A model generated the notes under the pieces. That model worked only from the letters and a program-made list of their open reading frames with translations, made no database searches and had not been told where the DNA came from. Shown piece after piece: positions 32,907-40,337 of a DNA stretch of 64,000 nt (position 1 is its first letter; each line of letters opens with the position of its first letter). Origin of the DNA: Chelatococcus sp. YT9 (lineage in GTDB: Bacteria > Pseudomonadota > Alphaproteobacteria > Rhizobiales > Beijerinckiaceae); the NCBI RefSeq assembly GCF_018398315.1, contig NZ_JAHBRW010000001.1, forward strand, positions 3,418,501 through 3,482,500, given 5' to 3'. The position numbers and the translations under genes are program-made.

Positions 32907-33908
32907 TTAGGCGCGCGCTTCTGGCGTGCCCTCGAAAACGGGTAGCTTGGTGTCGAACTCGACCTGCTCGAGATCGAGTTTCACGCGCTCTCGCAGCACC
33001 TGCTCCCATTGGTAGAGTGCGTAGGCCCACATGATATCGCCGCCCTTGACGCGGTAGCGCAGCCGCACCGGGATGCGCACCGCCTCGCCGTCGATGAAGG
33101 CGGGCACCTGCAGGATGAACAGCCCCGGCACGACGATCGGTTCGCCCTTGTCGTTGGTGTGCTGCTCATTGAAGACGAGCTGGCTTTCGCCACTCTGGAT
33201 CTTCACGTGGTTCGCGACCTTCATATCGACGCGCACTGAGAGCCCGCGCGCCAGGTCAAACACTTCGTTGGGCGATGCGACGCGCGTCTTGAACAGCTTC
33301 GTGTACTTGTCGATCTCGATTTCAGTGGGCTCGGCAAGGTCAGGCGCACGCTCTTCGAGGAATTCGGCGAAGTCGGCCTGCGAGAGCCCCTTGCCGTTGT
33401 TATTGATCCACGCCTCGAATTCCTGGGTGACCGGGTACGGATAATAGATGCGGTGCTCGCCATGCCGGGGGGCATTGTCGAGGGTGTGATAGTCGACGAC
33501 GGCGGTGAGGCCTGGGCTGGGCCATTCGGTGCGGGCAAAGACGGCGGAACCGTCATCCTTGTGCCGATTGACCAGCTCGACGAAGGCGCGGAGCGTGGTG
33601 ACCCGCGCCGTCCCTTTGCGGCGTTCCGGGTTGATACGATACCGCTCGATCTCATCGCGCAATGTCGAGATCTTGCCGCCCTGACGACGGTCGATCAGCA
33701 AGGGCACAGCTTTGGGCAATCCCTCGCCCATACCGTCCGTCGAAAGCCAGTCGATTTCCAGCGGCCGTCCGCTCGCTTCCAGGGCGAGGCGGGCAATTCT
33801 TTCGACGCCTTCACCGCCATCGGGAATGCGGCGTGCGCCCAGCGATGCGAGCGCGGCACTGATCTCGTCGGCGGCCTCGGCCGCCTTGTTTTCGGTCGTC
33901 TCTGACAT
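32907..33908 (-). CDS. DUF2303 / YfdQ-family phage protein
   Basis: 333 residues. The pattern RYRINPERRKGTARVTTLRAFVELVNRHKDDGSAVFA followed by VVDYH, AWINNNGKGLSQADFAEFLEER and the beta-rich C-terminal half is characteristic of DUF2303, the family of YfdQ from E. coli prophage CPS-53. Molecular role unknown. In CPS-53, yfdQ is adjacent to yfdR, and a YfdR-like HD protein is encoded two genes upstream here. Confidence 0.88.
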   Translation of the reverse strand: MSETTENKAAEAADEISAALASLGARRIPDGGEGVERIARLALEASGRPLEIDWLSTDGMGEGLPKAVPLLIDRRQGGKISTLRDEIERYRINPERRKGTARVTTLRAFVELVNRHKDDGSAVFARTEWPSPGLTAVVDYHTLDNAPRHGEHRIYYPYPVTQEFEAWINNNGKGLSQADFAEFLEERAPDLAEPTEIEIDKYTKLFKTRVASPNEVFDLARGLSVRVDMKVANHVKIQSGESQLVFNEQHTNDKGEPIVVPGLFILQVPAFIDGEAVRIPVRLRYRVKGGDIMWAYALYQWEQVLRERVKLDLEQVEFDTKLPVFEGTPEARA

Positions 33909-33937
33909 GGAAAAGTATCCTCGGTGGCAGGGAAAGG

Positions 33938-34282
33938 TCAGGCGCCGGCGCGCTCGCGTTCACGCTCGCTTGCGTCGCGCGGGAACATGTCGTGCTGGCT
34001 GGGATGGGAGACGCTGAGGCCGCCGTCGATTGCCCAGAAGGGCGTTGCGGCGAAGGCCTTGTCTTCGGGAAGCTTGGATTTCACGGTCGGCTTGAGATCG
34101 AGCCGGCCGCTCTCATAATTGATCGTCAGGGTGACGGTGATGGTCGCCGTGCCCTTTTCGGACGGCAGAGCCTCCAAGGTCTCGACAGCCTTGGTCAAAT
34201 GCTCGTCACAGGTTTCGGCAAATTTGCCGCGGTTCAAAAGGCCAAGCGTCTCGTCGAAACGACGGATGGTGCGCACGGACAA
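33938..34282 (-). CDS. Conserved phage protein of unknown function
   Basis: 114 residues starting at TTG 34282, preceded by GGGAGA; the in-frame GTG at 34276 is an alternative. Sequence: an alpha N-terminus (RRFDETLGLLNRGKFAETCDEHLTKAVETLEAL), then beta strands (TATITVTLTINYESGRLDLKPTVKSKLPEDKAF) and PFWAIDGGLSVSHPSQHDMF. Typically found beside DUF2303 genes in phages of alphaproteobacteria. Function unknown. Confidence 0.75.
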   Translation of the reverse strand: MSVRTIRRFDETLGLLNRGKFAETCDEHLTKAVETLEALPSEKGTATITVTLTINYESGRLDLKPTVKSKLPEDKAFAATPFWAIDGGLSVSHPSQHDMFPRDASERERERAGA

Positions 34283-34298
34283 GGGCAGTCTCCCAGGG

Positions 34299-34937
34299 TC
34301 AGGCCGCAAGCGCGGCAGGGCAAAGACGGTTGAGGCGGTCGCGCCATTCGTCGGCGGCGCGTGCCCAGGGCCAGACGACGATGGCGCCGCGGTTGAGGCG
34401 CACCGGCTCGGCCTGCTCGACGATGGGATTCCATGGTCGAGGTGGTGTGGTGAGCAGCTGCCGCCGCTCGGTGGCGAGCATGCGGATATCCATGAGATGA
34501 ACCGCCGCGACGACTTCCGGCGCCAGCGGCCATGGGACTCCGGCAGCGGCATAGATCGCCGCGTCGGCGCGGAGTTTCAGGCGCTTGATTGCCATGAGCA
34601 CCGCCGAGCCGCCGAAATGCCCGGCGGTGACGATGCGGGCGGCTTCGGCCAAGGCTTCGGCCATGGGCGATGAGATGTCGCCGAGGTAGGCCTCGTGTGC
34701 GTCGTGCAGCAAGAACGCGGCGGCGATATCGCGCCGGCCCGTTTCTGCCAGGACAGCATCAGCGCCGATACAGGAGTGTTGCGCCACCGAATACGGCCCG
34801 GTCGGGGTATGCCCAGTGAAACGCGCGATGCGGCCGAGCGCGTCGGGCACGTCACGGCGCAGGTCCACCATGTCCGGCGTCGGATTAAGGAGATCAAAGG
34901 CGATGCCGGATCCGGTCTGAAGCCACGGCGAGGTCAT
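34299..34937 (-). CDS. HD-domain hydrolase, YfdR-like
   Basis: 212 residues. Metal-binding HD residues are H54 (SVAQHSCIGAD), H78-D79 (LLHDAHEAYLGDI) and probably the Asp in HLMDIRML. This is the YfbR/YfdR group; YfbR is a 5'-deoxynucleotidase, and E. coli CPS-53 YfdR has been reported to bind DnaA. It may tune nucleotide pools or host replication. ATG 34937 overlaps the stop of the 40-residue gene upstream. Confidence 0.85.
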   Translation of the reverse strand: MTSPWLQTGSGIAFDLLNPTPDMVDLRRDVPDALGRIARFTGHTPTGPYSVAQHSCIGADAVLAETGRRDIAAAFLLHDAHEAYLGDISSPMAEALAEAARIVTAGHFGGSAVLMAIKRLKLRADAAIYAAAGVPWPLAPEVVAAVHLMDIRMLATERRQLLTTPPRPWNPIVEQAEPVRLNRGAIVVWPWARAADEWRDRLNRLCPAALAA

Positions 34938-35056
34938 CGGCGCCCCCGACCAAAGAGGCGCACAAGAGCGACCACGATCAGGGCGACGATTGTTGCGGCG
35001 ACTGCATAGCCTGCTGTCGCCATCACCATAGCCGCGAGCACGGGGCGTGCCTCCAT
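34934..35056 (-). CDS. Tiny single-span membrane protein (40 residues)
   Basis: Starts MEARPVLAAMVMATAGYAV; most of residues 6-32 form one hydrophobic helix, ending with a basic tail LFGRGRR, implying cytoplasmic C-terminus. Its TGA overlaps the HD gene ATG and it begins 3 bases after the upstream stop. Real by context; function unknown. Confidence 0.65.
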   Translation of the reverse strand: MEARPVLAAMVMATAGYAVAATIVALIVVALVRLFGRGRR

Positions 35057-35059
35057 GGG

Positions 35060-35422
35060 TCAGCTTCCGATCAGCGAGGCATAGCCGGTGAGAACGGTGC
35101 CGAGGCCGAGGATAAAGGCGATCGCCGCGAATTCGGCGGCCTGCTCGATCCGGCGGGCGATGTTGACGGGAACGCCTGGCGCCTCGGCCTCGTCCGGGAG
35201 GGAGGAAACCCGCGGTTCTGGCAGGCAATAGCGCGGTCCGGCGCGATAGGCGGCGTCACAGCCGAGATGATGGATCTCCTGCTGCGAGAAGCCCTGGGCG
35301 ATCAGGTCCTTTTCGGTGCAGCAGCCCGCGAGAGCGGTGCGCTCGCGCATGACATTGGCCATGGCCTGGGCGCGCGTGGCACGCCATGCGGGGTCGCGAA
35401 AATTGAAATTGGGAGAAAGCAT
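35060..35422 (-). CDS. Small phage protein, first gene of the leftward operon
   Basis: 120 residues: a soluble N-terminal part (FNFRDPAWRATRAQAMANVMRERTALAGCC, then GFSQQEIHHLGCDAAYRA) and a hydrophobic C-terminal segment (about 95-118) that may anchor it in the membrane. Found in related alphaproteobacterial phages; no function known. The regulated promoter with two operators lies immediately upstream (35466-35502). Confidence 0.72.
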   Translation of the reverse strand: MLSPNFNFRDPAWRATRAQAMANVMRERTALAGCCTEKDLIAQGFSQQEIHHLGCDAAYRAGPRYCLPEPRVSSLPDEAEAPGVPVNIARRIEQAAEFAAIAFILGLGTVLTGYASLIGS

Positions 35423-35465
35423 ACGGGTATCTCCATCAAAGCGGTGTTAGCTCGCACTGATGAAA

Positions 35466-35502
35466 TACCGAATTGGTATATTTCGTCAATACCAAATTGT
35501 CA
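35466..35502 (-). promoter_or_regulatory. Leftward early promoter with two repressor operators
   Basis: TACCGAATTGGTA (35466-35478) and TACCAAATTGTCA (35490-35502) match the five-member operator family of this prophage. On the minus strand a -35 TTGACG (35489-35484) lies between them and a -10-like TATTTC overlaps the first operator at 16-base spacing. Repressor bound here would block the leftward operon. Confidence 0.7.
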
Positions 35503-35584
35503 TAAAAAACGATTCGACAAACCTTATCGTACCTGCTTTGTTCTCAAACATTAAAGATCAGTGAAGCTTATGGAGCGTGCCAGA

Positions 35585-35854
35585 ATGATCAGCAGTAGCC
35601 CACGGCGGACCTTGTTCATGGTAGTTCCCTGCGACAGGGACGTGCGCGGGAATGTGGTGGCTGGGCACCCTATCGAGGCGCCAGACAGCCAAACGGCTGT
35701 GAGGCGAGCAGAGCGCCTTGCGAGTCGTCGCGCTGGCGCGGTCGCTTTCGCGCGCACTGGAGACACGGTTTTCGGCGAGTGGGACGAGGCCGTCGTTCTC
35801 GGTCGCTTTGGTCGCGTGCCAGATGAGATCGTGGAACGATTGAAAGCAGCTTAG
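35585..35854 (+). CDS. Small conserved phage protein
   Basis: 89 residues from ATG 35585, which has GGAG 9 bases upstream; ATG 35570 would add five residues. FMVVPCDRDVRGNVVAGHPIEAPDSQTAVRRAERLASRRAGAVAFA is a pattern recurring in small proteins of rhizobial phages. Diverges from the leftward operon, sharing its operator region, and converges on the repressor gene (9 bases apart). Function unknown. Confidence 0.68.
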   Translation: MISSSPRRTLFMVVPCDRDVRGNVVAGHPIEAPDSQTAVRRAERLASRRAGAVAFARTGDTVFGEWDEAVVLGRFGRVPDEIVERLKAA

Positions 35855-35863
35855 AGCTTTATC

Positions 35864-36430
35864 TCACCTCGGGCGGATCCAGCTGACAGGCGAGGCCCAA
35901 TGCACCACTTGATCTCGCATCGTGGGTGCATTCGTGGATTCAAGATCGTAGCGATCCGCTAACTTTCCTGCGACTAGGCGCTTTATTAAAACTCGACCAT
36001 CATCCAGGCCGACAACGCAAAGCCGGCCTGTCATTGTGGCGTCGGGCGCACGGGGTTCGTCGTCGTAGTAGACGAGCCATCCATGATCTGCGACGCCATA
36101 CATGCTGTCGCCTTTAATCTCCAAAGCGACAGTCTGATCGCTGGCGCCCGGCGGACGCTCGACTTCCTCCATGAGGCCGTCCCCCGCCTCATAAAAATGC
36201 GCCTCCGCACCCGCGCCCACGAAGCCGACCAGCCTCGCCGTACGGGGTCCGAAGAGCAGGGTTACAGGGTCAAGGCCCAAGATGGGCGCCAAGCGCTCTG
36301 CCCATTCCCGGGTCATCTCGCGATCGCCTTTTTCGAGCCGCTGAATCTGAGGCTGCGATGTGCCCGCTTGCTCGGCCAACGCCGCTTGGGAGAGGCCTTT
36401 GTTGCGGCGCGCTTTAGCAAGATAGCTCAT
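35864..36430 (-). CDS. LexA-like phage repressor (XRE HTH plus S24 peptidase)
   Basis: 188 residues. HTH at about 12-35 (LSQAALAEQAGTSQPQIQRLEKG). The S24 autoprotease has Ser109 in GDSM and Lys150 in RVLIKRL; a cleavage-type Ala73-Gly74 lies in FVGAGAEA. Such repressors self-cleave when RecA is activated, inducing the prophage. The ATG at 36430 is inside an operator and has no upstream ribosome site, so the message may be leaderless. Divergent from the Cro-like gene. Confidence 0.92.
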   Translation of the reverse strand: MSYLAKARRNKGLSQAALAEQAGTSQPQIQRLEKGDREMTREWAERLAPILGLDPVTLLFGPRTARLVGFVGAGAEAHFYEAGDGLMEEVERPPGASDQTVALEIKGDSMYGVADHGWLVYYDDEPRAPDATMTGRLCVVGLDDGRVLIKRLVAGKLADRYDLESTNAPTMRDQVVHWASPVSWIRPR

Positions 36431-36513
36431 ACCAGTTTGGTAAGACGGGACCGTTCGCGCGTCTAATGCCAAAATGGCATTTTTTGGCTTGCGCAAATAA
36501 TACCGAATTGGCA
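36430..36513. promoter_or_regulatory. Switch region: three operators and rightward promoter
   Basis: Three 13-mers: TACCAGTTTGGTA (36430-36442), TGCCAAAATGGCA (36467-36479) and TACCGAATTGGCA (36501-36513), all fitting T-R-C-C-R-NNN-TGG-Y-A. A rightward promoter is plausible with TTGCGC (36489-36494) and CATATT (36512-36517), 17-base spacing, overlapped by the third operator. The first operator covers the repressor start, fitting autoregulation. Confidence 0.75.
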
Positions 36514-36524
36514 TATTCGGGGAC

Positions 36525-36803
36525 ATGAGGCTTCTCGCTTATCTCCAAACTAAGAAGATCAGCGGCGCGGATTTCGCGCGGTTGATTGGTGCGTCGCAGG
36601 CGGCCGTAAATCGGTACTGCAACGGACGGCGGATGCCGCATGCCGCTATGCTCTTGAAAATCCATGAGATTACCGGTGGGCAAGTTACGCCTAACGATTT
36701 TCTCTTCGAGACCACCGCGCCCCCAACGGTGGCGTCGGCCTCGCCGTCCGCGCTCCCCCAGTCCCGTGCGGGCGGCGAGGTCAACTGCCGAGAGGTGGTG
36801 TGA
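36525..36803 (+). CDS. Cro-like HTH regulator
   Basis: 92 residues, HTH of the YdaS/Cro type (MRLLAYLQTKKISGADFARLIGASQAAVNRYCNGRRMPHAAMLLKI read in parts), with a disordered Pro/Ser tail. First gene of the rightward operon and divergent from the S24 repressor; presumed antagonist binding the same operators. Confidence 0.85.
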   Translation: MRLLAYLQTKKISGADFARLIGASQAAVNRYCNGRRMPHAAMLLKIHEITGGQVTPNDFLFETTAPPTVASASPSALPQSRAGGEVNCREVV

Positions 36804-36863
36804 TGGGTCTGCATTGCCGCGCTCCGCCGTGATCTGACGCTGGGCACTCAACCACACAATTGT

Positions 36864-36910
36864 CGTTCCCCCTCCGGGAAAACCCGACGTGTTTTCCCGG
36901 CACGGGAACG
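36864..36910. repeat. 47-bp nested palindrome upstream of the CII-like gene
   Basis: Outer arms CGTTCCC (36864-36870) and GGGAACG (36904-36910); inner arms CCGGGAAAAC (36874-36883) and GTTTTCCCGG (36891-36900); symmetrical 3-base breaks and a 7-base centre. All 17 pairs are perfect. It starts 61 bases after the Cro-like gene and ends 26 bases before the next start. Confidence 0.75.
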
Positions 36911-36935
36911 CGTTTGACCTTGACGAAGGTTCGCC

Positions 36936-37433
36936 ATGTCCACGATCAACCGTGCTGCCTCCGAAGAGTGGTTTCACCGCATCAAGTCCGCGACCCGCGA
37001 CCTCGTCCGCCTTTGCGGCGGCGTCGTGCGCGCCGGCGAAATCACCAACACATCGAAGTCCGAAGTCTCGCGCTGGCAGTCGGCGAATGACACGGACATC
37101 ATCCCGATATCGGCGGTGCTTGCGCTGCAAGCCGAATGCGGCGTGCCCATGATCACCACCGTGATGGCGGATCTCGAAGGGCGCCGCCTGTCCGACCCGG
37201 AATCAGAGGGGATCGCCGCGTCCACCTCGTGCTTCCGCACCCATCATGCCGAGTTCCTGCGAGCCTCGGCGGATGTCTCGGTCGCGACGGCCACGGCGCT
37301 CGCCGATGGGGAGGTATCGGCGGCAGAAGCCGAGATCGTCGACCGCGAGTTGGCGGACCTTGAGCGCGTGGTGGCCACCAAGCGGCAGATGCTGGCCGGC
37401 ATCAAGGCGCGCAACCTGCGCGCGGTGAGCTGA
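36936..37433 (+). CDS. Phage regulatory protein, CII-like HTH
   Basis: 165 residues. WFHRIKSATRDLVRLCGGVVRAGEITNTSKSEVSRWQSANDTDIIPISAVLALQAECG contains a HTH-like segment similar to phage CII/YdaT-type regulators of alphaproteobacterial phages. The C-terminus (about 95-165) is helical and Ala/Glu-rich, suggesting oligomerisation. It could activate lysogenic or late promoters. Upstream palindrome at 36864-36910 may be its control element. Confidence 0.65.
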   Translation: MSTINRAASEEWFHRIKSATRDLVRLCGGVVRAGEITNTSKSEVSRWQSANDTDIIPISAVLALQAECGVPMITTVMADLEGRRLSDPESEGIAASTSCFRTHHAEFLRASADVSVATATALADGEVSAAEAEIVDRELADLERVVATKRQMLAGIKARNLRAVS

Positions 37434-37437
37434 GCGA

Positions 37438-37713
37438 ATGGACCAGATCCCCACGCGTTTCGCGATAGAGCGGATGCTCGCATCCCGGAAGCAACGTGCG
37501 ATCACTGTGCGATTTCTGAGAGAGCGGGCGCTGAAACTTTCCGGCGCCGAGCGCGCCAGCGTCGAGAGCCTGGCGGATCTCTTCCAGCATGCCGACAAGC
37601 CCTATCCCGAGGTCGTGGATCCGTGGTGGGAACTGGTTCCGTACCGCTGGCAGAAAGACGTCGAGGCCCGCGGCGGCGTGGGCTCTGCGGGCCAGCAATG
37701 TGTGGAGAATTGA
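37438..37713 (+). CDS. Small uncharacterised phage protein
   Basis: 91 residues: helical, basic N-terminus (ERMLASRKQRAITVRFLRERALKLSGAERASVESLADLF) then DPWWELVPYRWQKDVEARGG. It starts 4 bases after the CII-like gene. No family recognised. Confidence 0.6.
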   Translation: MDQIPTRFAIERMLASRKQRAITVRFLRERALKLSGAERASVESLADLFQHADKPYPEVVDPWWELVPYRWQKDVEARGGVGSAGQQCVEN

Positions 37714-37714
37714 C

Positions 37715-37912
37715 GTGCGCCGGCGCTTCGCTGTCGTGCGGCTCTGCCATCCCCGCCGTCACCGGATCGCGCGCAGAATGCGGGCAGTCGGCTGGCCGAT
37801 CTTCGCGATTGCCCGTGCGCTGCGCATGCCGCGCGAGCGTGTCGAATCCGCAATCGGTGGATCCCGTCTCTGGGACGCGGCGACTGTCGCCTTCTTCCGG
37901 GAGGCATTGTGA
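37715..37912 (+). CDS. Small basic HTH-like phage protein
   Basis: 65 residues from GTG 37715, one base after the preceding stop. Arg-rich, with a likely helix-turn-helix (MRAVGWPIFAIARALRMPRERVESAIG). Its TGA overlaps the primase GTG start (GTGA), supporting translation. Probably DNA-binding; no family recognised. Confidence 0.6.
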   Translation: MRRRFAVVRLCHPRRHRIARRMRAVGWPIFAIARALRMPRERVESAIGGSRLWDAATVAFFREAL

Positions 37913-39099
37913 TTTCCCTGATTTCTGACGCAGCGCTCGACGAGCTCAAGCGGCGCAATCCATGTGACATGGTCGCGGCAAAATGGGTGAACCTGCGCAC
38001 CTCCGCGGGCAAGATGGTCGGCCCCTGTCCGATCTGTTCGTCCAACCGCTTCTCGAAATCCGCGGCCCGTTTCGAGGCCTGCGCTGAGAGCTGGGTCTGC
38101 GCCGTCTGCCAGGATGGTGGCGACGTCATTCGTCTTGTTCGCCTTGTCGAGGGCAAGGATTTTCGTGGCGCGGTCGAATGGCTGGGCGGGGCGCAGGAAC
38201 CGGATCCGGCTGCGGCCGCTCGCCATGCCAAGGAACGGGCTGACAGGAAGGCCAAGGCCGAACAGGACGCGGTTAAGTTTCGCGAGCAGGAACGCGCGCG
38301 GCTGCATCGCATCTGGGAACATGGCGAACCGCTCGTCGGCTCCCTTGCCGCCGACTATCTCGCTGGCCGCGGTATCGTGGCGCCACCTGGCGCCCGCCTG
38401 CGCTGCCATCCAGAGATGTACTATTTCCACGGCGAGACCCGTGACGAGAACGGCCGGCGCAACCCGCGCATGATCCACAAGGGGCCCGCCATGGTGGCGG
38501 CCATCGTGGGGCCGGATGGCCGCTTTTCCGGCATCCACATCACCTATCTGGATGCGGCGACGGCGAAAAAGGCCGTCATCATCGACCCGGACTCGGGCGA
38601 GATCCTTCCGGCGAAAAAGGTGCGGGGCTCGAAGCGCGGCGGTTACATCCACCTTGGCGGCGACGTGACGCGCGCCCGCACGCTCGATATCGGCGAAGGC
38701 ATTGAGACGGTGTTGTCCGTGCGCCAGGCGCTCGTGCAGGCCGGGCGGGGTATCGACGATTGCCTGTTCTGGTCCTCGATCGACCTCGGCAATCTCGGCG
38801 GCAAGGCCACCCAGACGGTCCCGCATCCGACCCTGACATGGCGCAATGAGCTTGGGCACGTACGACGTCAGCGCTTGCCGGGCCCGGTTCCCGATCTCGA
38901 CGAGCCATCCATCCCCGTGCCGGACAGGATCGACAACGTGATCCTGCTTGGGGATGGCGACAGTGACCGCGAGCTGACCAAAAATGCCCTGCTGCGCGCC
39001 GCCCGTCGCTTCCGCAAGCCCGGCCGCGCGATCCGCGCCGCCTGGGCGGATGCAGGCAAGGATTTCAACGACATGCTGCAAGAGGAGATGGCGGGGTGA
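37909..39099 (+). CDS. Phage DNA primase (zinc finger plus Toprim domain)
   Basis: 396 residues. An N-terminal zinc finger with C40-x2-C43 and C64-x2-C67 is followed by a charged linker, then a Toprim-type catalytic core with LDIGEGIETVLSV (acidic Glu) and NVILLGDGDSD (D-x-D). This is the phage P4/DUF7146-type primase without a fused helicase; the ATPase is a separate gene at 40423. It makes RNA primers for phage replication. Both ends overlap neighbouring genes (GTGA). Confidence 0.88.
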   Translation: MISLISDAALDELKRRNPCDMVAAKWVNLRTSAGKMVGPCPICSSNRFSKSAARFEACAESWVCAVCQDGGDVIRLVRLVEGKDFRGAVEWLGGAQEPDPAAAARHAKERADRKAKAEQDAVKFREQERARLHRIWEHGEPLVGSLAADYLAGRGIVAPPGARLRCHPEMYYFHGETRDENGRRNPRMIHKGPAMVAAIVGPDGRFSGIHITYLDAATAKKAVIIDPDSGEILPAKKVRGSKRGGYIHLGGDVTRARTLDIGEGIETVLSVRQALVQAGRGIDDCLFWSSIDLGNLGGKATQTVPHPTLTWRNELGHVRRQRLPGPVPDLDEPSIPVPDRIDNVILLGDGDSDRELTKNALLRAARRFRKPGRAIRAAWADAGKDFNDMLQEEMAG

Positions 39100-39680
39100 G
39101 CCCGATCAATCTGCCGCTCTTTGCCTTCGACCTCGTGATGGCTGACCCGCCTTGGCCTTGGGAAGCCTATTCGAGCAAGGGCCTGGAGAAGTCACCCGAA
39201 GCGCAATACGCGACTATGAGCTTCTCCGAAATTGAGGCTTTACGGCTCGGCGATCTGCTCGCGCCGGGCGGCGTCATGTTCCTGTGGTGCACTTGGCCGC
39301 TCATCGGCCGGCAGGAAGCCCTGATGCGTGCCTGGGGCATCGAGCCGAAAACGGGCGGCGTCTGGGCCAAGCGCACGGCGAGCGGCAAGCTGCGGTGGGG
39401 CACGGGCTATGTGCTGCGCAGCGTCTGCGAGCCTTTCCTGATTGGGACCTTGCCCAGATCCGGCGCGCGCGGCGCGTCGCTCGCAAACCTATTCGAGACG
39501 ATCGAAAATGCCGTTGTTGACGGCCTCGCTCGCGAGCATTCCCGCAAACCCGACGAAGCTTATGCGCTCCTCGAGGCCCTCACGCCGGGTGCCCGCCGCG
39601 CCGACATCTTCGCGCGCCAGCGGCGGCCCGGCTGGGATGGTTGGGGCAACGAGCTCGATAAATTCGAGAGCGCAGTATGA
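39096..39680 (+). CDS. MT-A70 family adenine methyltransferase
   Basis: 194 residues. The N6-adenine methylase motif DPPW (D17-P-P-W20) is followed by YATMSFSEIEAL, GGVMFLWCTWPL and the C-terminal EHSRKPDEAYALLEALTPGARRADIFARQRRPGWDGWGNE, the MT-A70 pattern. May protect phage DNA from host restriction or mark replication. GTG start overlaps the primase stop. Confidence 0.92.
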   Translation: MSPINLPLFAFDLVMADPPWPWEAYSSKGLEKSPEAQYATMSFSEIEALRLGDLLAPGGVMFLWCTWPLIGRQEALMRAWGIEPKTGGVWAKRTASGKLRWGTGYVLRSVCEPFLIGTLPRSGARGASLANLFETIENAVVDGLAREHSRKPDEAYALLEALTPGARRADIFARQRRPGWDGWGNELDKFESAV

Positions 39681-39685
39681 GCTTG

Positions 39686-40096
39686 CTAAGCCGCATTTGC
39701 CAGCATGCGCTTCGCCATCCATTCGATGAAGGCGGAACGGGTCAGCTTTTGACGCGCCGCCTCCTCATCGATGGCGGCGAGAATGCCGGCATCAATGGAA
39801 AGATTGGCTTTGGCCGGCCGTCCAGATTCGCGGATCAGCGGAACGCTTGCCAAGGTGGCACCTTCAGCGAGCGCCTCCCGTACATCCGCGTCCCGGCGCA
39901 GATCCTCAACCGCGCGCGGTGCCGGAACGGCATTGCCGCGAGCCTCGCTCACCTCCGTCCAATCACGCATGGCTTCGCCCGCATTCGCCAAGGCTTCCTC
40001 GATGGTCTCGCCCATTGCCGAGCAGCCCGGAAGATCGGGCACGACGACGCCATAGGCGCCCGCTTCACCGTCGATCAGAACTGTATAGCGCGCCAT
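39686..40096 (-). CDS. hicB: HicB antitoxin
   Basis: 136 residues. The N-terminal RNase-H-like HicB fold (YGVVVPDLPGCSAMGETIEEALANAGEAM) neutralises HicA; the C-terminal AKANLSIDAGILAAIDEEAARQKLTRSAFIEWMAKRML is a ribbon-helix-helix DNA-binding domain. Encoded against the direction of surrounding phage genes, after hicA. Likely represses the module through the two palindromes at 40338-40399. Confidence 0.93.
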   Translation of the reverse strand: MARYTVLIDGEAGAYGVVVPDLPGCSAMGETIEEALANAGEAMRDWTEVSEARGNAVPAPRAVEDLRRDADVREALAEGATLASVPLIRESGRPAKANLSIDAGILAAIDEEAARQKLTRSAFIEWMAKRMLANAA

Positions 40097-40126
40097 TATC
40101 TTCTTCCTTCCTGCCGCGAGGCTGGC

Positions 40127-40321
40127 TCAGCGCCAGCCCGCGATGTTTGCGATATTGCGGCCAACGCCCGGAGACAAGGTGCGGTGGCGGGGAACCGAGA
40201 TGATGCCGGCCTTCGACGGGTGCACGTAAATGTCGTGCTGCGCGCCGTGGCGGTCGAGAACCCAGCCTTCCCGCTCCAGCTTGCGGATGATCTTGGCCCG
40301 GTTCGTTTCAACATTCGACAT
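40127..40321 (-). CDS. hicA: HicA mRNA interferase toxin
   Basis: 64 residues. HicA dsRBD-like fold with catalytic His29 in HGAQHDIYVHPSK and the ISVPRH strand. Cleaves mRNA when free of HicB. ATG 40321 is chosen as it gives the normal length; the frame continues 18 codons upstream through the operator. In phages such modules stabilise the lysogen or block other phages. Confidence 0.92.
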   Translation of the reverse strand: MSNVETNRAKIIRKLEREGWVLDRHGAQHDIYVHPSKAGIISVPRHRTLSPGVGRNIANIAGWR

Positions 40322-40337
40322 CGTCTCGCCTCTCTCT

